DNA of 64,000 bases from Cladorhizidae sp. MBARI D1340-BT2 (Eukaryota; Porifera; Demospongiae; Poecilosclerida; Cladorhizidae), in contig JAQNBH010000002.1 of NCBI GenBank assembly GCA_028752905.1, forward strand, positions 17,084,430 to 17,148,429, in the 5' to 3' direction. Under the pieces are notes generated by a model. That model ran no database searches. It was not told the origin of the DNA and was given only the letters and a program-made list of their open reading frames with translations. Both the position numbers and the translations under genes were made by a program. Positions within the stretch are counted from its first letter, which is position 1. Each line of letters begins with the position of its first letter. Positions 10,453 through 21,600 of the stretch are shown here, piece after piece.

Positions 10453-13400
10453 TTATATCAACAGGCGACACTTTAGTTGGCCTTCTAGAGTTGTCCGATA
10501 ACCTTCACCAATCTTGTTATCAGAGAGGTCCAGTGTTTGTAGATTATTACAGAACTTCAATCCTTTAGCTAGAGCCATTGCACCGGGAACACCAATATGG
10601 TTATTACGGAGGTCCAGTGCTTGCAGATTATAGCAAGACTTCAGTCCACGAGATAGAGCCACTGCACCACTATCACCAATTTTGTTTATATGGAGCCAGA
10701 GTGTTTGCAGACTATTGCAAGACTTCAGTCCACGAGATAGAACCTCTGCACCATAATCACCAATTTTGTTATTATGGAGCCACAGTATTTTTATCCATTT
10801 TAGCTTATTGCTCTGGATAACTTCCAGTAGCGTTCTAATGTGGTCATCACGTAAGTGACAGCTATACATATATAGCTCTGTAACAGGTTCAGAAGTAGTG
10901 GAAAAGACATAACCCACAGCAGTCATGTCAGATAGTGTGAGGGTACAGTGAGTGTATATAAGACAACCAGTGCTTCTCTCCATTTATCATAGACAGCAGG
11001 TTGTTGAGATTCAAAAGCACATTGGGCTGCATACAAATCAGCATCTCTCCACTTCCCCGCAGACCTAATGATGTGTTGTATTTGATCTACCTTGTCTTCA
11101 AACTTCATTAATCCACAGTAGAATTTCCATACCATCAGCATGTGTTCCTCACCGGCATACAATCTGATCATCTCAATTTGTACGTCTTCTTTAAGTTTAG
11201 CCAAGTAGCAAGCTGCGAGGTATTCCTGGAAGGTGAGATGGAGAAAAGAGTACGTATTTCCAGATCCGCCTAGGCAAGCTGTTCTTTCAATGGTCACCAA
11301 GCCGAGAGAGGGTGCGTCATCGGGACCATTGCCAAGGGAAAGGGGTACTTTGGTATCTCTTTGGTGAACTGTTTGTTTGCATAGAGTGGTCATTTCCCAG
11401 GCAAGATGGCAGATTTTGCTGAAATATTGCTCATCTTCACCATGTAAATCATCCAGTGAATCGAGATAAGCATCTTCATTCCTACGTCTCTGCTTGCGTA
11501 AGACGACAAACCTTGTAAACTGTTGATAGATTTTTGTCTGAGTATGCGGGATATTCCCTCTCTCATGCTTGTGCAGGAAACATATCATTGCAGCATGCAC
11601 CGGCAGATAGCACATGTGTAATAGGTTCTGATGGGAATTTAGATAAGATTTCAGTTGCGATGATAAGCTGGCACTATTGGAAGCGTCTGAAGCAAATGGA
11701 TACTTGTAAATGTATTCAAGAATTTGTGCACGACTAAATCCAAGCACTTCAATGCGCTTGGTTACATGAGGTTTATCCCTTAAGTTGCCAGTAGCAACTG
11801 GACGGGAGGCCACGACAACCATTGCCATAGGAAGGTACTTCTCGTATAATAATTGATGAATCACCGACTTGCTTTTGTCTCGAGTTTGGAACTCATCTAA
11901 TCCATCAAGTAAAAAGCATACGCCTTCACCCTTAGATTGCCTAATGTCTCCGACCACCATTTCACGCTCTTGTCTATCATGATAGAAAAGTTCAAGAATA
12001 TCTGACAATTCTTCAGTCTTTCTATTGGCTAAACTTCGCAGTGGAATAAGAAAGACGAGTTTTGCACCCGTTAGGACTTTCCCACCTGTAGCCCAGTCCC
12101 GAGAGACCTTGTGCACCAGTGTTGTCTTCCCACTCCCAGGACGACCCTCTACTAACACCAGTGCTCCACATTCATACTCTCCAAACACTGCCGCAAACTC
12201 AGTTTTTTCCTTTGACTCGAGGATATCGTCTATGTCTCCTCGAACGGAGTACTGCAAATCATCAGTGAGCTCTTTCCTCTTCATTATGAGTGCAAGGTCG
12301 ATGAAGGTGTTGGTCACTTTTGGAGGCCAAGAGTCTTCAGGGACTTCAGCGCACTTGGTATACGAAACTATCAGCTGTTTTTTCTCTGGAGGAAAGTCCA
12401 CAGTCAAGGGAATTGCCTTACTAGTGACTTCCTCCCTGCCTCTCGTTACATGGCAGGTATAGTCTCCTTGAGTTCCTTGCCTGGCTAGGATAATAGCAAG
12501 CATGGCTGTCTTTGTGCCAGCATAAGCTAGGCCATCAGTTAAGGACTGCCCATCCTTCATCCAATGGTAACGTACCCCCTCATTGTCACTGACTAGCACC
12601 TCCATAAGTGTGGACTTGCCATCAGCTACCACTGTGTTCTTTGACTGGTTCACTATTGTCAGGCCGGTAGCTAAACCAGGTTTCCTTTCTGCCACTATTG
12701 TTGGTACAGGTATCTTGGCCTCGCAGAATTTCTTTTCCAAGCTATTTGCCACGTCAGCTACGCCAACTAACTCGCTGGCTAGTGCCTGCTTCAAGTGCTC
12801 CAGTGAAGCTATTCCATATTCCCCTGTTACCCACTTCAAGAGAATGTTTTCCAGTTTCAGTATATTACTAGTGGAAATCCTACAATCTTCACGGGCTGCT
12901 TTGGGAAGATCCAGTGCCATCCCTAGTTCCTCCCACTTATAGCTAGCACTAGCAAGAATCTTCATCAAATATTTAACATCACCTTTTAAAAGCAACCTGT
13001 CACCTGCGACTGCTTGGCTTCCCCCTGACTCCTCCGTCCCTGCCCTCCACTCCTCTCTAAGACACTTGGCCAGCTCTTCCACATGCCCACCATACCCAGC
13101 AAGGACGTCAAGAAACTCGTGCAACACTGCACCATCACGTCCCACTCTCTCACACACCTGCTGCAGTAAGTACCTTATTCTTAGCTTAGAATCCAACCTG
13201 GCGTGGTCCAGAGCAGCGAACAGGTCATCCACCTCCGGGGTGATGACCAGCGAGTTGCGTAGCTCCTCAGAGAGTTCGACGAGTTCGATGGAAGACAGTT
13301 TCGACATTTCATACAGGCGAGACAGCAAGATCTTTTTGTGGTCCTGCAATAGCTTGTACTCGTTATTTGGTTGAGGCTGTGGGTCTTCCTTAGCTGCAGA

Positions 13401-13552
13401 AGACATCATCAGAGAGAGTTAAGAGGCAAACTAAAGATTAACGAGAGCTTTGGGTGTGCCTCGCGTTCACTATATACGCGAATTTTTTAAAAATTGCGTA
13501 AATACTCACCAGGCTGACGATCCGCTGCTTCCTCTGACGTTCGCTTTTTCAT
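10453..13552 (-). CDS. NLR-type receptor: CARD-Death-Ig-NACHT-LRR, with a frame break before the LRRs
   Basis: A cytosolic pattern-recognition-type NTPase by architecture. The main frame (13409-10923, 828 aa) contains a CARD-like helix bundle (about 20-120), a Death-like domain (about 142-225), an Ig-like domain (about 245-340, with YHWMKDG and GDYTCHV) and NACHT (about 413-560). NACHT has Walker A GRPGSGKTT (422-430), Walker B FLLDGLDEF (499-507) and sensor ASRP (534-537). A winged-helix-type SFLHLTFQEYLAACYL follows (721-736). Four ribonuclease-inhibitor-type LRRs (LDLRNNHIG, LDLSDNKIG) follow in another frame (about 10960-10453). The frames overlap at 10923-10983 and both sides look conserved (TLTLSDMTAVGYV), so one indel is likely: a pseudogene, a sequencing error or, less likely, an undetected intron. 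A short first exon is possible (see below). No signal peptide or membrane segment is seen. Confidence 0.85.
13394..13509 (-). other. probable 116-bp first intron of the NLR gene
   Basis: A donor G|GTGAGT (13509-13504) and an acceptor CTTCTGCAG|CT (AG at 13395-13394) frame a short intron. The upstream exon (ATG at 13552-13550, MKKRTSEEAADRQP) ends in phase 1 and joins in frame to AKEDPQPQ of the main frame. The alternative is translation from the unspliced ATG at 13409, which lies inside the intron. Transcript data would decide. Confidence 0.55.
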
Positions 13553-13679
13553 CACATGACATTTGTGACATCTAGCGCGCAGCGCGGAGTTCCTGCAGTT
13601 TGTATTCAGTTTGTATAGCAGAAGTTGTCTTCCTACGCTGAAAATCTCACCAGGGATGCGAAGGCAAGGTTCCAAGAGA

Positions 13680-15140
13680 AGATATATCCCTCATACAAGG
13701 CCTGGATCCCTTTACTGCTCCTCTGGGAGAGTGTACAGATGAGATCCCACCCGTTGATGGTAGTGATTTAGTTTCCTATTTGGTACTGCAAACCAGTTTC
13801 TTAACTGCCAAGCAATTTAAAGCTCACAGTGTGTGGATGGATTAACGTGTGTGGATGGATTAAGGAAGTTCACACATGGAAAAAATCTGGAAAATTTGTA
13901 ACAACTGGACATGTAAGCTAGGCTCTAGAGCTAACTGTGTTTGCACCATTGACTTAGCTTCATTGCATGCAGGTTCGGCACTTGCAGAGATTCAATGAAA
14001 CACCATTAAGTTGTTGGATAATTATGGAAGAAACTAGGGAAAGAAACTAGGGAAGTGTGTTGTGCACTGCAACTGAATGGAAGAGCTGCCTGAGATGTGC
14101 ACTCATGATGCTGCTGTACTCTTCTATTTAGAGGCTCAAGCAAGGCTGCAAGGGAATGCAACATGCACCCAGCATAAATGTGAATGGATATTGCCCACTT
14201 TTCAAAAAAATATGGACTATCTCTGCCTATGAGATGCATCGATTTTACTTCTGCAGAGGGTAAGAAGAGACAACTTAATGAAATGATATAATGTAGTCCA
14301 TGTTCACAGAGTGTTGGGATTAATGAGGTTAACGATGCCTGCAAAGTACGAAGCAAAGTACAAAAGGATTCAAGTGATGAGGAAAATAATTTATTTTTCA
14401 ACAATATAAGTCAAACATTACGAAACCTGCAATATTATCAATAGTTTCAGAATACTCCAGCTGTTATATACCTAAAATTTCACTTCCTGAATTCCCACAG
14501 CCATTCTTGTTGCTTTATAATCCGAACTTTTGAGTTATGCTACCATGAACTATTAGAGAAGTGTGAGTTAGCAAACATTGACCAACACAGAACATGGCCT
14601 TAACAGTTGAGAAGGAGGCAAGAAAACAATATAAATCATCAAAAATATAGTTTTAACTATCATTCTGGAAGAATACCGCTTCTAATATGAAATCAGTTTG
14701 CCATACTGATGCAGCAAATCCTTCTCAGAGTTTGTTGAAGTCTCTCTGTTATCCTCAATCCTTCATTTTTAATAGCCAATGAATAAATTGAGGTTTCTCG
14801 TGAAAAGTCAGCAGAGGATCGGAACCAGAAGATGATGAAAGAAACACACACTGATTTTACATTGCAAGACAGTGAGTGGCCTTATCATCGATCCTCAGTG
14901 GCCATTTATTGGTGCACCCCCAGATGGAAATGTTTCATGTTCATGTTGTGGGAGTGTCATGGGCCCGTACAGCCACAGAGGTGAAGTTGCTGCTCGTGAC
15001 CAAAAATTTTATTTGCCATTTTTCAGATCTTATGTACTTCCAGAGTTGCTCGGAAAGTGGTATATACACACGTTCAAAGGAAATCTTTACATCATTGGCA
15101 AGTACTAGTAGCACCAGCAGCAATCCAAACAGCCCATCTG
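13680..15140 (+). pseudogene. SWIM zinc-finger / YqaJ-like nuclease gene of a DNA transposon, decayed
   Basis: The plus strand shows, in order, IPPVDGSDLVSYLVLQTS (about 13744-13797), CGWIKEVHTW (about 13849), RFNET, a SWIM-like motif and a YqaJ-like segment. The SWIM motif (about 14059-14125) reads CVVHCN-stop-MEELPEMCTHDAAVLF, with the second cysteine codon mutated to TGA. The YqaJ segment is SGLIIDPQWPFIGAPPDG, followed by CSCCG (14873-14953). This order matches the large SWIM-YqaJ proteins seen beside DDE transposases in invertebrates. Stops, frameshifts and small tandem duplications throughout show that it is dead. The original function was presumably nuclease or accessory activity of the element. 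Confidence 0.65.
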
Positions 15141-15425
15141 TTTATTGCTACTGTTTATTGCTACTGCAAAGGACCTGATGAAGATGAAAGCCTGTGAAAA
15201 TACAAACTGTAGTATTGCATCAGCATGTTTGAAAATTCAAGAAATCCAGGTATTGCCCAGACTGCACCTATGATTAGTTCAATAGAAGAAAGAAAGTAAA
15301 ATGCACAATATATATAGTAACTTGTTACTTCACCCCTTATCAAGAATTTTATTTACAAACGATGTTATAATGAAATCTTGTGAAAAATCAGTCTGATACT
15401 AAATACATGTAGCAAAAATTCAGTC

Positions 15426-15559
15426 AAATGGGATGACAGAATCACACGCATTACATAGAACATAACACACATGGACAATAATGATCAATGACAAATGGGA
15501 TGACAGAATCACACGCATTACATAGAACATAACACACATGGACAATAATGATCAATGAC
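15426..15559. repeat. 67-bp direct tandem duplication
   Basis: The unit beginning AAATGGGATGACAGAATCAC occurs at 15426 and 15493, nearly identical. It lies between the two converging transposon pseudogenes. Confidence 0.9.
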
Positions 15560-15569
15560 CGGGCAATCT

Positions 15570-16974
15570 TCTTCCCTCTTTGGTAATGTATCGGTATAGT
15601 GGACTGCAGGATGGAATACTTCTGTCTAACATTGCCAATAACCCATTCCACTGTCTAACATTGCCAATAACCCATTCCACATGCATCCTTACATTTGCTA
15701 TCCATCGAGTTTCATGCACTTCCAAAGTCTTTTACCTTTAGAAGCTGGTATGTTCAGTCTTGCCTGCATTGCACCTACAGATTCCGAAATATCGAATCCC
15801 CTACCAGCTAATATTACATCCCCTGGAACAAGCTTGTCTAAAATGCCAGAAGTTCAGTCAAGTGTTTGGCACTAACTCGTCCACCCCATGTGTCTGACAC
15901 ACATGAAATCACTCCCTGTGGGGCAATTCCAAGTAATACTTTGGCAGTATTATGGTGTTTATATGATGGTGTTTATATGATGATGTTTATATGATGACCA
16001 GGTGCAAGCTCGAGCAAGAAGGTTGGATGGTCTTTCAATTAATATTTCAAAACGGTCACAACTTTTTTCCCGAAAGAAGTTTGAAAACAAGTAGGCATGG
16101 TCTTCTGCAGGGCATCACGATCTGGCTGTAAAATTACCACTTAATCTACCTTTTGTCCACTTCAGAAAGATTCATGATATCATAGCCACAGAAACACAAA
16201 AACGAAACAATAAGCTAGATCTTGCATCTTGCTGTTTAAATGAAGTTCCCTGAAAAGGCTTCAATTTACTACAATCAGATACTGTTATAGCTGGTAAGGT
16301 GTGGTCAAATAATTATTGAAAAAGCAAGTGTAAAAGTTTACGTTCTCATCTTTTCTAAAGGTTTCCTCACAAAATGGAGGTGGAGTACTTCTCATAGTCA
16401 GGTTTTCAACTGTAAGAATTAGGTCTTTAATAGTTTGTTGGCAATCATCCTTGGAAATTGTCACAATATCATCTGATGTTACATCAGTTTGGGTCGAAGC
16501 ATTTCCATCGATTTAGTTAACTCGCTACTCTCTCCATCTTCTTTAGTGGCTGCAAGTAGCAGCTGTAACACCAGAATTACTGCTACTTTGTGCAGCTTCC
16601 CCCTACTAATGGCGACTATATATCACCCTAGCTTTTCTCCTCTCCCACCTCCCTGTAGCTATAGCAGTTGATTTCATTACCTTCTGATGACCTAATGTAG
16701 TGATGGCAACCAGTCGGGATTCATATCATCTAATAGATCAGCAGGTCTTTCAGATATAAAGTGCCTGGAGCAAATTCTGTCATTTTTCAGGATCTTCTCT
16801 CTCCTGGAAATAGCAGGCAGAAAAACATCTTTCTTTCTCTCGCTCAGCGTACACTCTCTCTCATTTGGATATTACTTTTGATTCTGAAGGAAACGTGTAC
16901 AATTGCAGATCACGTGAAACGTCCTTGTCCCTACCAGAACGCTTGTACAAAACCACTACCACGCAGAGGACCAT
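15570..16974 (-). pseudogene. THAP-DDE (DDE_Tnp_4-type) transposase, decayed
   Basis: On the minus strand a THAP-like domain (16974 to about 16700) starts MVLCVVVVLYKRSGRDKDVS. It ends with DRICSRHFISERPADLLDD and NPDWLPSL. Next comes KDENVNFYTCF (about 16350), a helix-turn-helix-like MQDLAYCF (about 16225), and the DDE core. The core has [73 protein letters not shown] and HVEWVIGNVRQ. The second catalytic aspartate, usually in ADRGFD, is glycine here. Frameshifts, stops and three short tandem duplications disrupt it. It converges with the SWIM/YqaJ pseudogene, and the pair probably belonged to one element. Confidence 0.75.
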
Positions 16975-17307
16975 CGCCGCAGCCTCTACCCTTCCGTTGC
17001 TGGATCAGTTCGACTTTCTCTCTTTCCTCAACTCATTTTCCGTTCAATATAATACTGCCCACTGCCCTGCACTGTCAAGGCGTCTTCATTTGATGCTTTT
17101 TTGCTAGCAGGTGAAGAAAGAGAAAGATGCTGGAGATAGCTCTAGCTAACACTAGTTATAGAACAGGAAAAATAATAATGCCAGGGAATAACAAACATAT
17201 TATAGCTAGCATTAGCTATGTATATAATACATACAAGATAAATACTGAAGTAGTTAGTCACTAGAGGCTCTATTATTTCTTACTATAGGTCTTTAGTGGA
17301 GCCTTAT
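16975..17307. other. no gene recognised
   Basis: Sequence upstream of the THAP-DDE pseudogene. It includes repeated TATAGCTAGCATTAGCTA-like words near 17125-17220 but no coding pattern. Confidence 0.45.
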
Positions 17308-17592
17308 GGGTCATTCCATGTCAGACATAAATTATAGGCCTTGAAAAGAGCTTCAAAATGACCCCAGAACCAGCTCTACAGGAGCTATACTTCCAAAGAT
17401 ATGGGCATTTGAATTTCCGAGGTAGTGCTAATTAACCCAAAGTTCATCGGCACTTATCTCACTAATTAAGTGGGTGTGACCAAAAATATTTTTGCTCTGG
17501 CCGTTACTCATGGATCCCAATCATTCCTAAAATTTTTACAAAAATCTGAGAGATGAAGGCAGATTTTCAGTTGATTTGACATGGAATGACCC
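17308..17592. mobile_element. 285-bp MITE with GGGTCATTCCATGTCA termini
   Basis: Terminal inverted repeats of about 19 bp: left GGGTCATTCCATGTCAGAC; the right end reverse-complements to GGGTCATTCCATGTCAAAT. The element is flanked by TTAT on both sides (17304-17307 and 17593-17596). It has no coding capacity. The transposase family is not identified. Confidence 0.75.
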
Positions 17593-17596
17593 TTAT

Positions 17597-18268
17597 ATAA
17601 ATATATTCCTATACTTGAAAATCCATTTTATTACTGCATGGGTCCATGGAAAACACACTTTTTAAAAACATCAGTTGCATGTTACACGTGCAGATTACAA
17701 ACCTAGAATCCTAGAAATTGCAGCGCAATGCTAAGATTGAGCAAATTGCGGGTTTTCATGTAACATATATATAGGGATTGTTGTATAGGAAGTGTTGCAG
17801 AACATATAGGAATGTTGCGTAATATAATATATATATATATATATATTATATATAGGGAGAGTTGTGCAGCATATAATATAGCAAATACAGGGAGTGTTGC
17901 GTAGCATATATAATTATAGGGAGTCGTGTATCATATCAGGACATAACTCCCCCCCCCCCCATGCCAATTACCCACTAGGACAATTACCTCCCACCAAAAG
18001 AAATAAAAATCTGGGAAATAAAATGTGCAAGGTTTAAGGCTAGGGCAATAAAATCCCATCTTTCATCCTAACATCCTATATATGACGGGTGAAAATATTT
18101 ATGGGGTGGGTAAATGTCCAGGGTATATTTGGCACGGGGGTATATTAGTCCAGGTGGTAATGTCTGTATTTTTTGTCGGGCGTATATGTCCTAGAAATGT
18201 GTAGTATATATATATGGAGGGTGTTACGTAACATATATAGGCAGTTTTGCATTACTCCCCCAAATTTT
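17597..18268. other. AT-rich degenerate repeat, no gene
   Basis: Imperfect units around GGGAGTGTTGCGTAGCATATA recur between about 17780 and 18250, with TA dinucleotide runs and a short poly-C at 17949. No gene recognised. Confidence 0.5.
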
Positions 18269-18274
18269 TTTATT
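18269..18274 (-). promoter_or_regulatory. candidate polyadenylation signal of GBF1
   Basis: TTTATT on the plus strand is AATAAA on the minus strand, 165 bases after the GBF1 stop codon. Confidence 0.5.
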
Positions 18275-18438
18275 ATTTTTCTTGTTTTAAAATACTTGTA
18301 TATATATACTAGGAAGGGGAAGGTATGCTGAGGATAATGTATGCATGATCAATGAATGACTGCACCGACAACAACAATAATAAAAGTAGCAGTAATAATA
18401 ATAATATGAGGTGCCAACTTCATAGGTTCTTTGTCACT

Positions 18439-18677
18439 TCACAAACTGTAAAATGAGGAAAATGGAACCACAATTGGTCCTTCATTCGAGTTCGTTTCTG
18501 ATTCATTGGAATCAGAATAGGGTGGAGCAGCTGGTATCAGAATAGGCCCCATCATAGGTCCCACCACAGATGCCGTTTCATCTGGTTGGGTGCGGCTTGA
18601 TGAGATTGTGGGGAGGGGAGGGTGGAGGATGACAGGGAAAGAAGATTCAAGGTCCACCGAAGAAGAGGGCGGAGTCA
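18439..18677 (-). CDS. GBF1: GBF1 last exon (Ser/Pro-rich C-terminus)
   Basis: Acceptor ACACACAG|TG; phase 1 matches the preceding exon. It encodes about 79 residues rich in Ser and Pro with PMMGPILIPAAPP, ending FSSFYSL and TGA. The low-complexity tail is typical for the C-terminus of this family, where conservation is weak, so this exon is less certain than the others. Confidence 0.72.
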
Positions 18678-21600
18678 CTGTGTGTTTGCATGTTAAAAAA
18701 GAGAAAAAAGTGTTAAGGAAAATTTTGGAAAGTGTTAAGTAGCAGCCAGACGTGATGGAAGAGAATTGATCATAGAGACCTCATCACCGTGAGATCAGAG
18801 ACCTTGTCACCACTGGATCAAAGACCTTGTCACCGAGGGATCAGAGACCTTGTCACCGAGTGATCAGAGACCTTGTCACCGAGGGATCAGAGACCTTGTC
18901 ACCGAGTGATCAGAGACCTTGTCACCGAGGGATCAGAGACCTTGTCACCGAGGGATCAGAGACCTTGTCACCGAGTGATCAGAGACCTTGTCACCGAGGG
19001 ATCAGAGATCTTGTCACCGAGGGATCAGAGACCTTGTCACCGAGGGATCAGAGACCTTGTCACCGAGGGATCAGAGACCTTGTCACCGAGGGGCCTTGTC
19101 ACCAAGAGAGAGTTAAATTCTAAAAGGGTTGACTGAATAGGAAGAGTTTGTGGAAAAATAATTAAAAAATATCCCTGGAAATACTGGTGGGCCAAAATGG
19201 TCCAGGGACTTGAATGGATGCAAATATCCGCTGACACTTGCATACAAACTCTGTTGAGTGCCTAGGCACTTAACTCACAAAGCCGGGCCAAAGGGTCCTG
19301 CAGCTAGGTGCCTAGTGGGTGCCAGCATTACAGCTCCCGTAAAAGGTGGGGCCTGGGCACACAACAGCAGCTATCACAACATGGCTAGTGTAGGGCTAGG
19401 GCTAGTATCAGAGCTAGAGTTCAGACCAAGGCTATATCTGAGACAAAAATGATCTTGGACAACCAATCTTCACCACACAGACTATTTTTGCGTGATGCAC
19501 AAAGTAAATAAAAATAAAAATCTATTAATTAAATCAACAACAACAACAACAACAATAATCTGCACGCACCGGGGGACGAAGAGGTCCTGGACACTGAGCT
19601 GGGAGGAATGTGAGGAGGAAGAGGAGGGGACGAACCAGGAGATGCCCCTGACATTACCAACGATGAACGAGACGAAGAAGATGACGGAATGGGAAGAGGA
19701 CTAGAACCAGAATCGGCATCCTCAGTGGGAGGAGCTAAACACTCTTTAGCCACACCCACAGCAAACTCGTCACTGTCATTGCATTGCGAGTCAAAATTCA
19801 GGCCACCATCACCACCATCACCGCCATCACCAGTTCCAACAACCTCAATTGACAAAGGTTTGTCATCAGCCAGTGAACAAGGTTGGTGGGTTTCATTTGG
19901 AAATAGCTGCGCAACAAAATTGGGCAAAAACTTATCAATCCTTGCCCACGTATCCAGCCAGAGAGTCCTGGGTGTGTGGCTCGAGGTCTTTGAATGGAGA
20001 ATATCACTCGAATCCGACTGGAAGGAGCAGTTATCGAAGACGCCTTGAGTTGACATCACCAATAGCATGTTTTTCAGGGACTCGGGTATAGCCTCACACT
20101 GGAGAGGAAGGGAGGGAGGGATACATTATGGGTGGGAGAAAGAGCGTATAAAAACAACATCTCGATCTTCAATGTATACAAAACTAATCTTAGTTGGCAG
20201 CGGAAAAAATAAGATGATTAAATTATTGCAGCACATTGTTCATTCGGCCAGATGCAAAAATGGACATTGTTCACAGACAAATGCACGCACACACACACTG
20301 GATTTTTTCTACCAGCACATGCTCAGTAGAATGGTACGTGCATATCATTTCAGGTTTGATGGTGGTAGCGAGGAAGGACGAAGATGTACTGGGGTGGGGG
20401 TGGGGTTTTAAGGCCTATAGTGGATATATCTGTATCAACCCAAAAAATGGCAACTTTGTGAACATACCAAAACGCTTTGCTAGAGCTCACATGGGGAAAT
20501 CCAACTCAAGCTGTCATAGCAAGGAACCCTACTACTAGGAAACACATCTGTGCTGGTTCATGATGAGGTGCTGGGACGGCATTATTACTTTAGATACAAG
20601 CCATATCTGGTGGTCAAATCAGAGTTTGTGGGAGAGTGCAAGGCTATGTGTGTGTGTGTGTGTGGGTGACTGAGTGTGTGTGTGAGTGAGTGTGTGTATG
20701 AGAGAGTGAGTGAGCGAGTGAGTTCCTTGGGTTACCCATTCAGATTCCTCAAAATCCTTCCATGGCCCGATCGAACCTTAAGGAGGCTCTAAATCGAGTA
20801 GTGGACAGATGTCCAGTCACAAGACAGCAGAAGATGAAACTGTACAAGCTTGGTGTATGTCCTAGGCTCAATTGGCCTCTCACCATCCATGTTTTCCCCA
20901 TAACTTGGATTGAACGTAACCTAGAGACAACAGCTACGAGATTTCTGAAGAAGTGGACAGGTCTTACAAAATCTGCTAGTCCCAACTTGCTCTACCTCCC
21001 ACAGAGAGATGGAGGTCTTAACCTACCATCATTGTCCTCTCTGTATAAGCGACTCCAAGTCTCAAGACAGTACCAGATACTAACCTCAGCTAACCCTTAA
21101 GTTGTGTCAGACATATTGCAGAGAAAGGTTTACAGGCTGAGATTGCTCCGAACGACTGAAATTTCGACCAGCCGTCATTGTTAGGGACACGATGCGAAAG
21201 ATCCATCACGCTCACGCAAATCGTCAAGAAGCAGGTGACTAATGAGGAGGAACAAGCTCACTTAAAAGATCTCAGCAACCTACCTAGACAGGGCCACATG
21301 ATTTGTGCCACCACCCCTGATTCTGCTACCATCTGGGCTAGAGCGGTGCAGTAGTCTCCCCCAGAGGAGTCTTTCAAATTTGTTCTCAATGCTGCACATG
21401 ATACACTACCCCACAATGCAAACCTGCACCTGTGGAAAAAGAAGAACTCTGACAACTGCCCCCTGCCATGAGGATCGCCAGAACCTTGTCCACGTCCTAA
21501 ACTCCTGCAAGATAGCCTTGAATCTAAGACGTTACAATGAGCGGCATGACTCTGTTCTGGCTATCACTTACGAAACCATCTCGCAACACCTCCCTAACAC

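Noticed and set aside
12025..13374. Plus-strand ORFs of 102-145 residues
   Set aside because: Antisense shadows of the NLR coding frame, with no domain of their own.
19689..20048. Plus-strand 119-residue ORF
   Set aside because: Antisense to the GBF1 exon 20098-19570, which has matching splice phases and conserved motifs.
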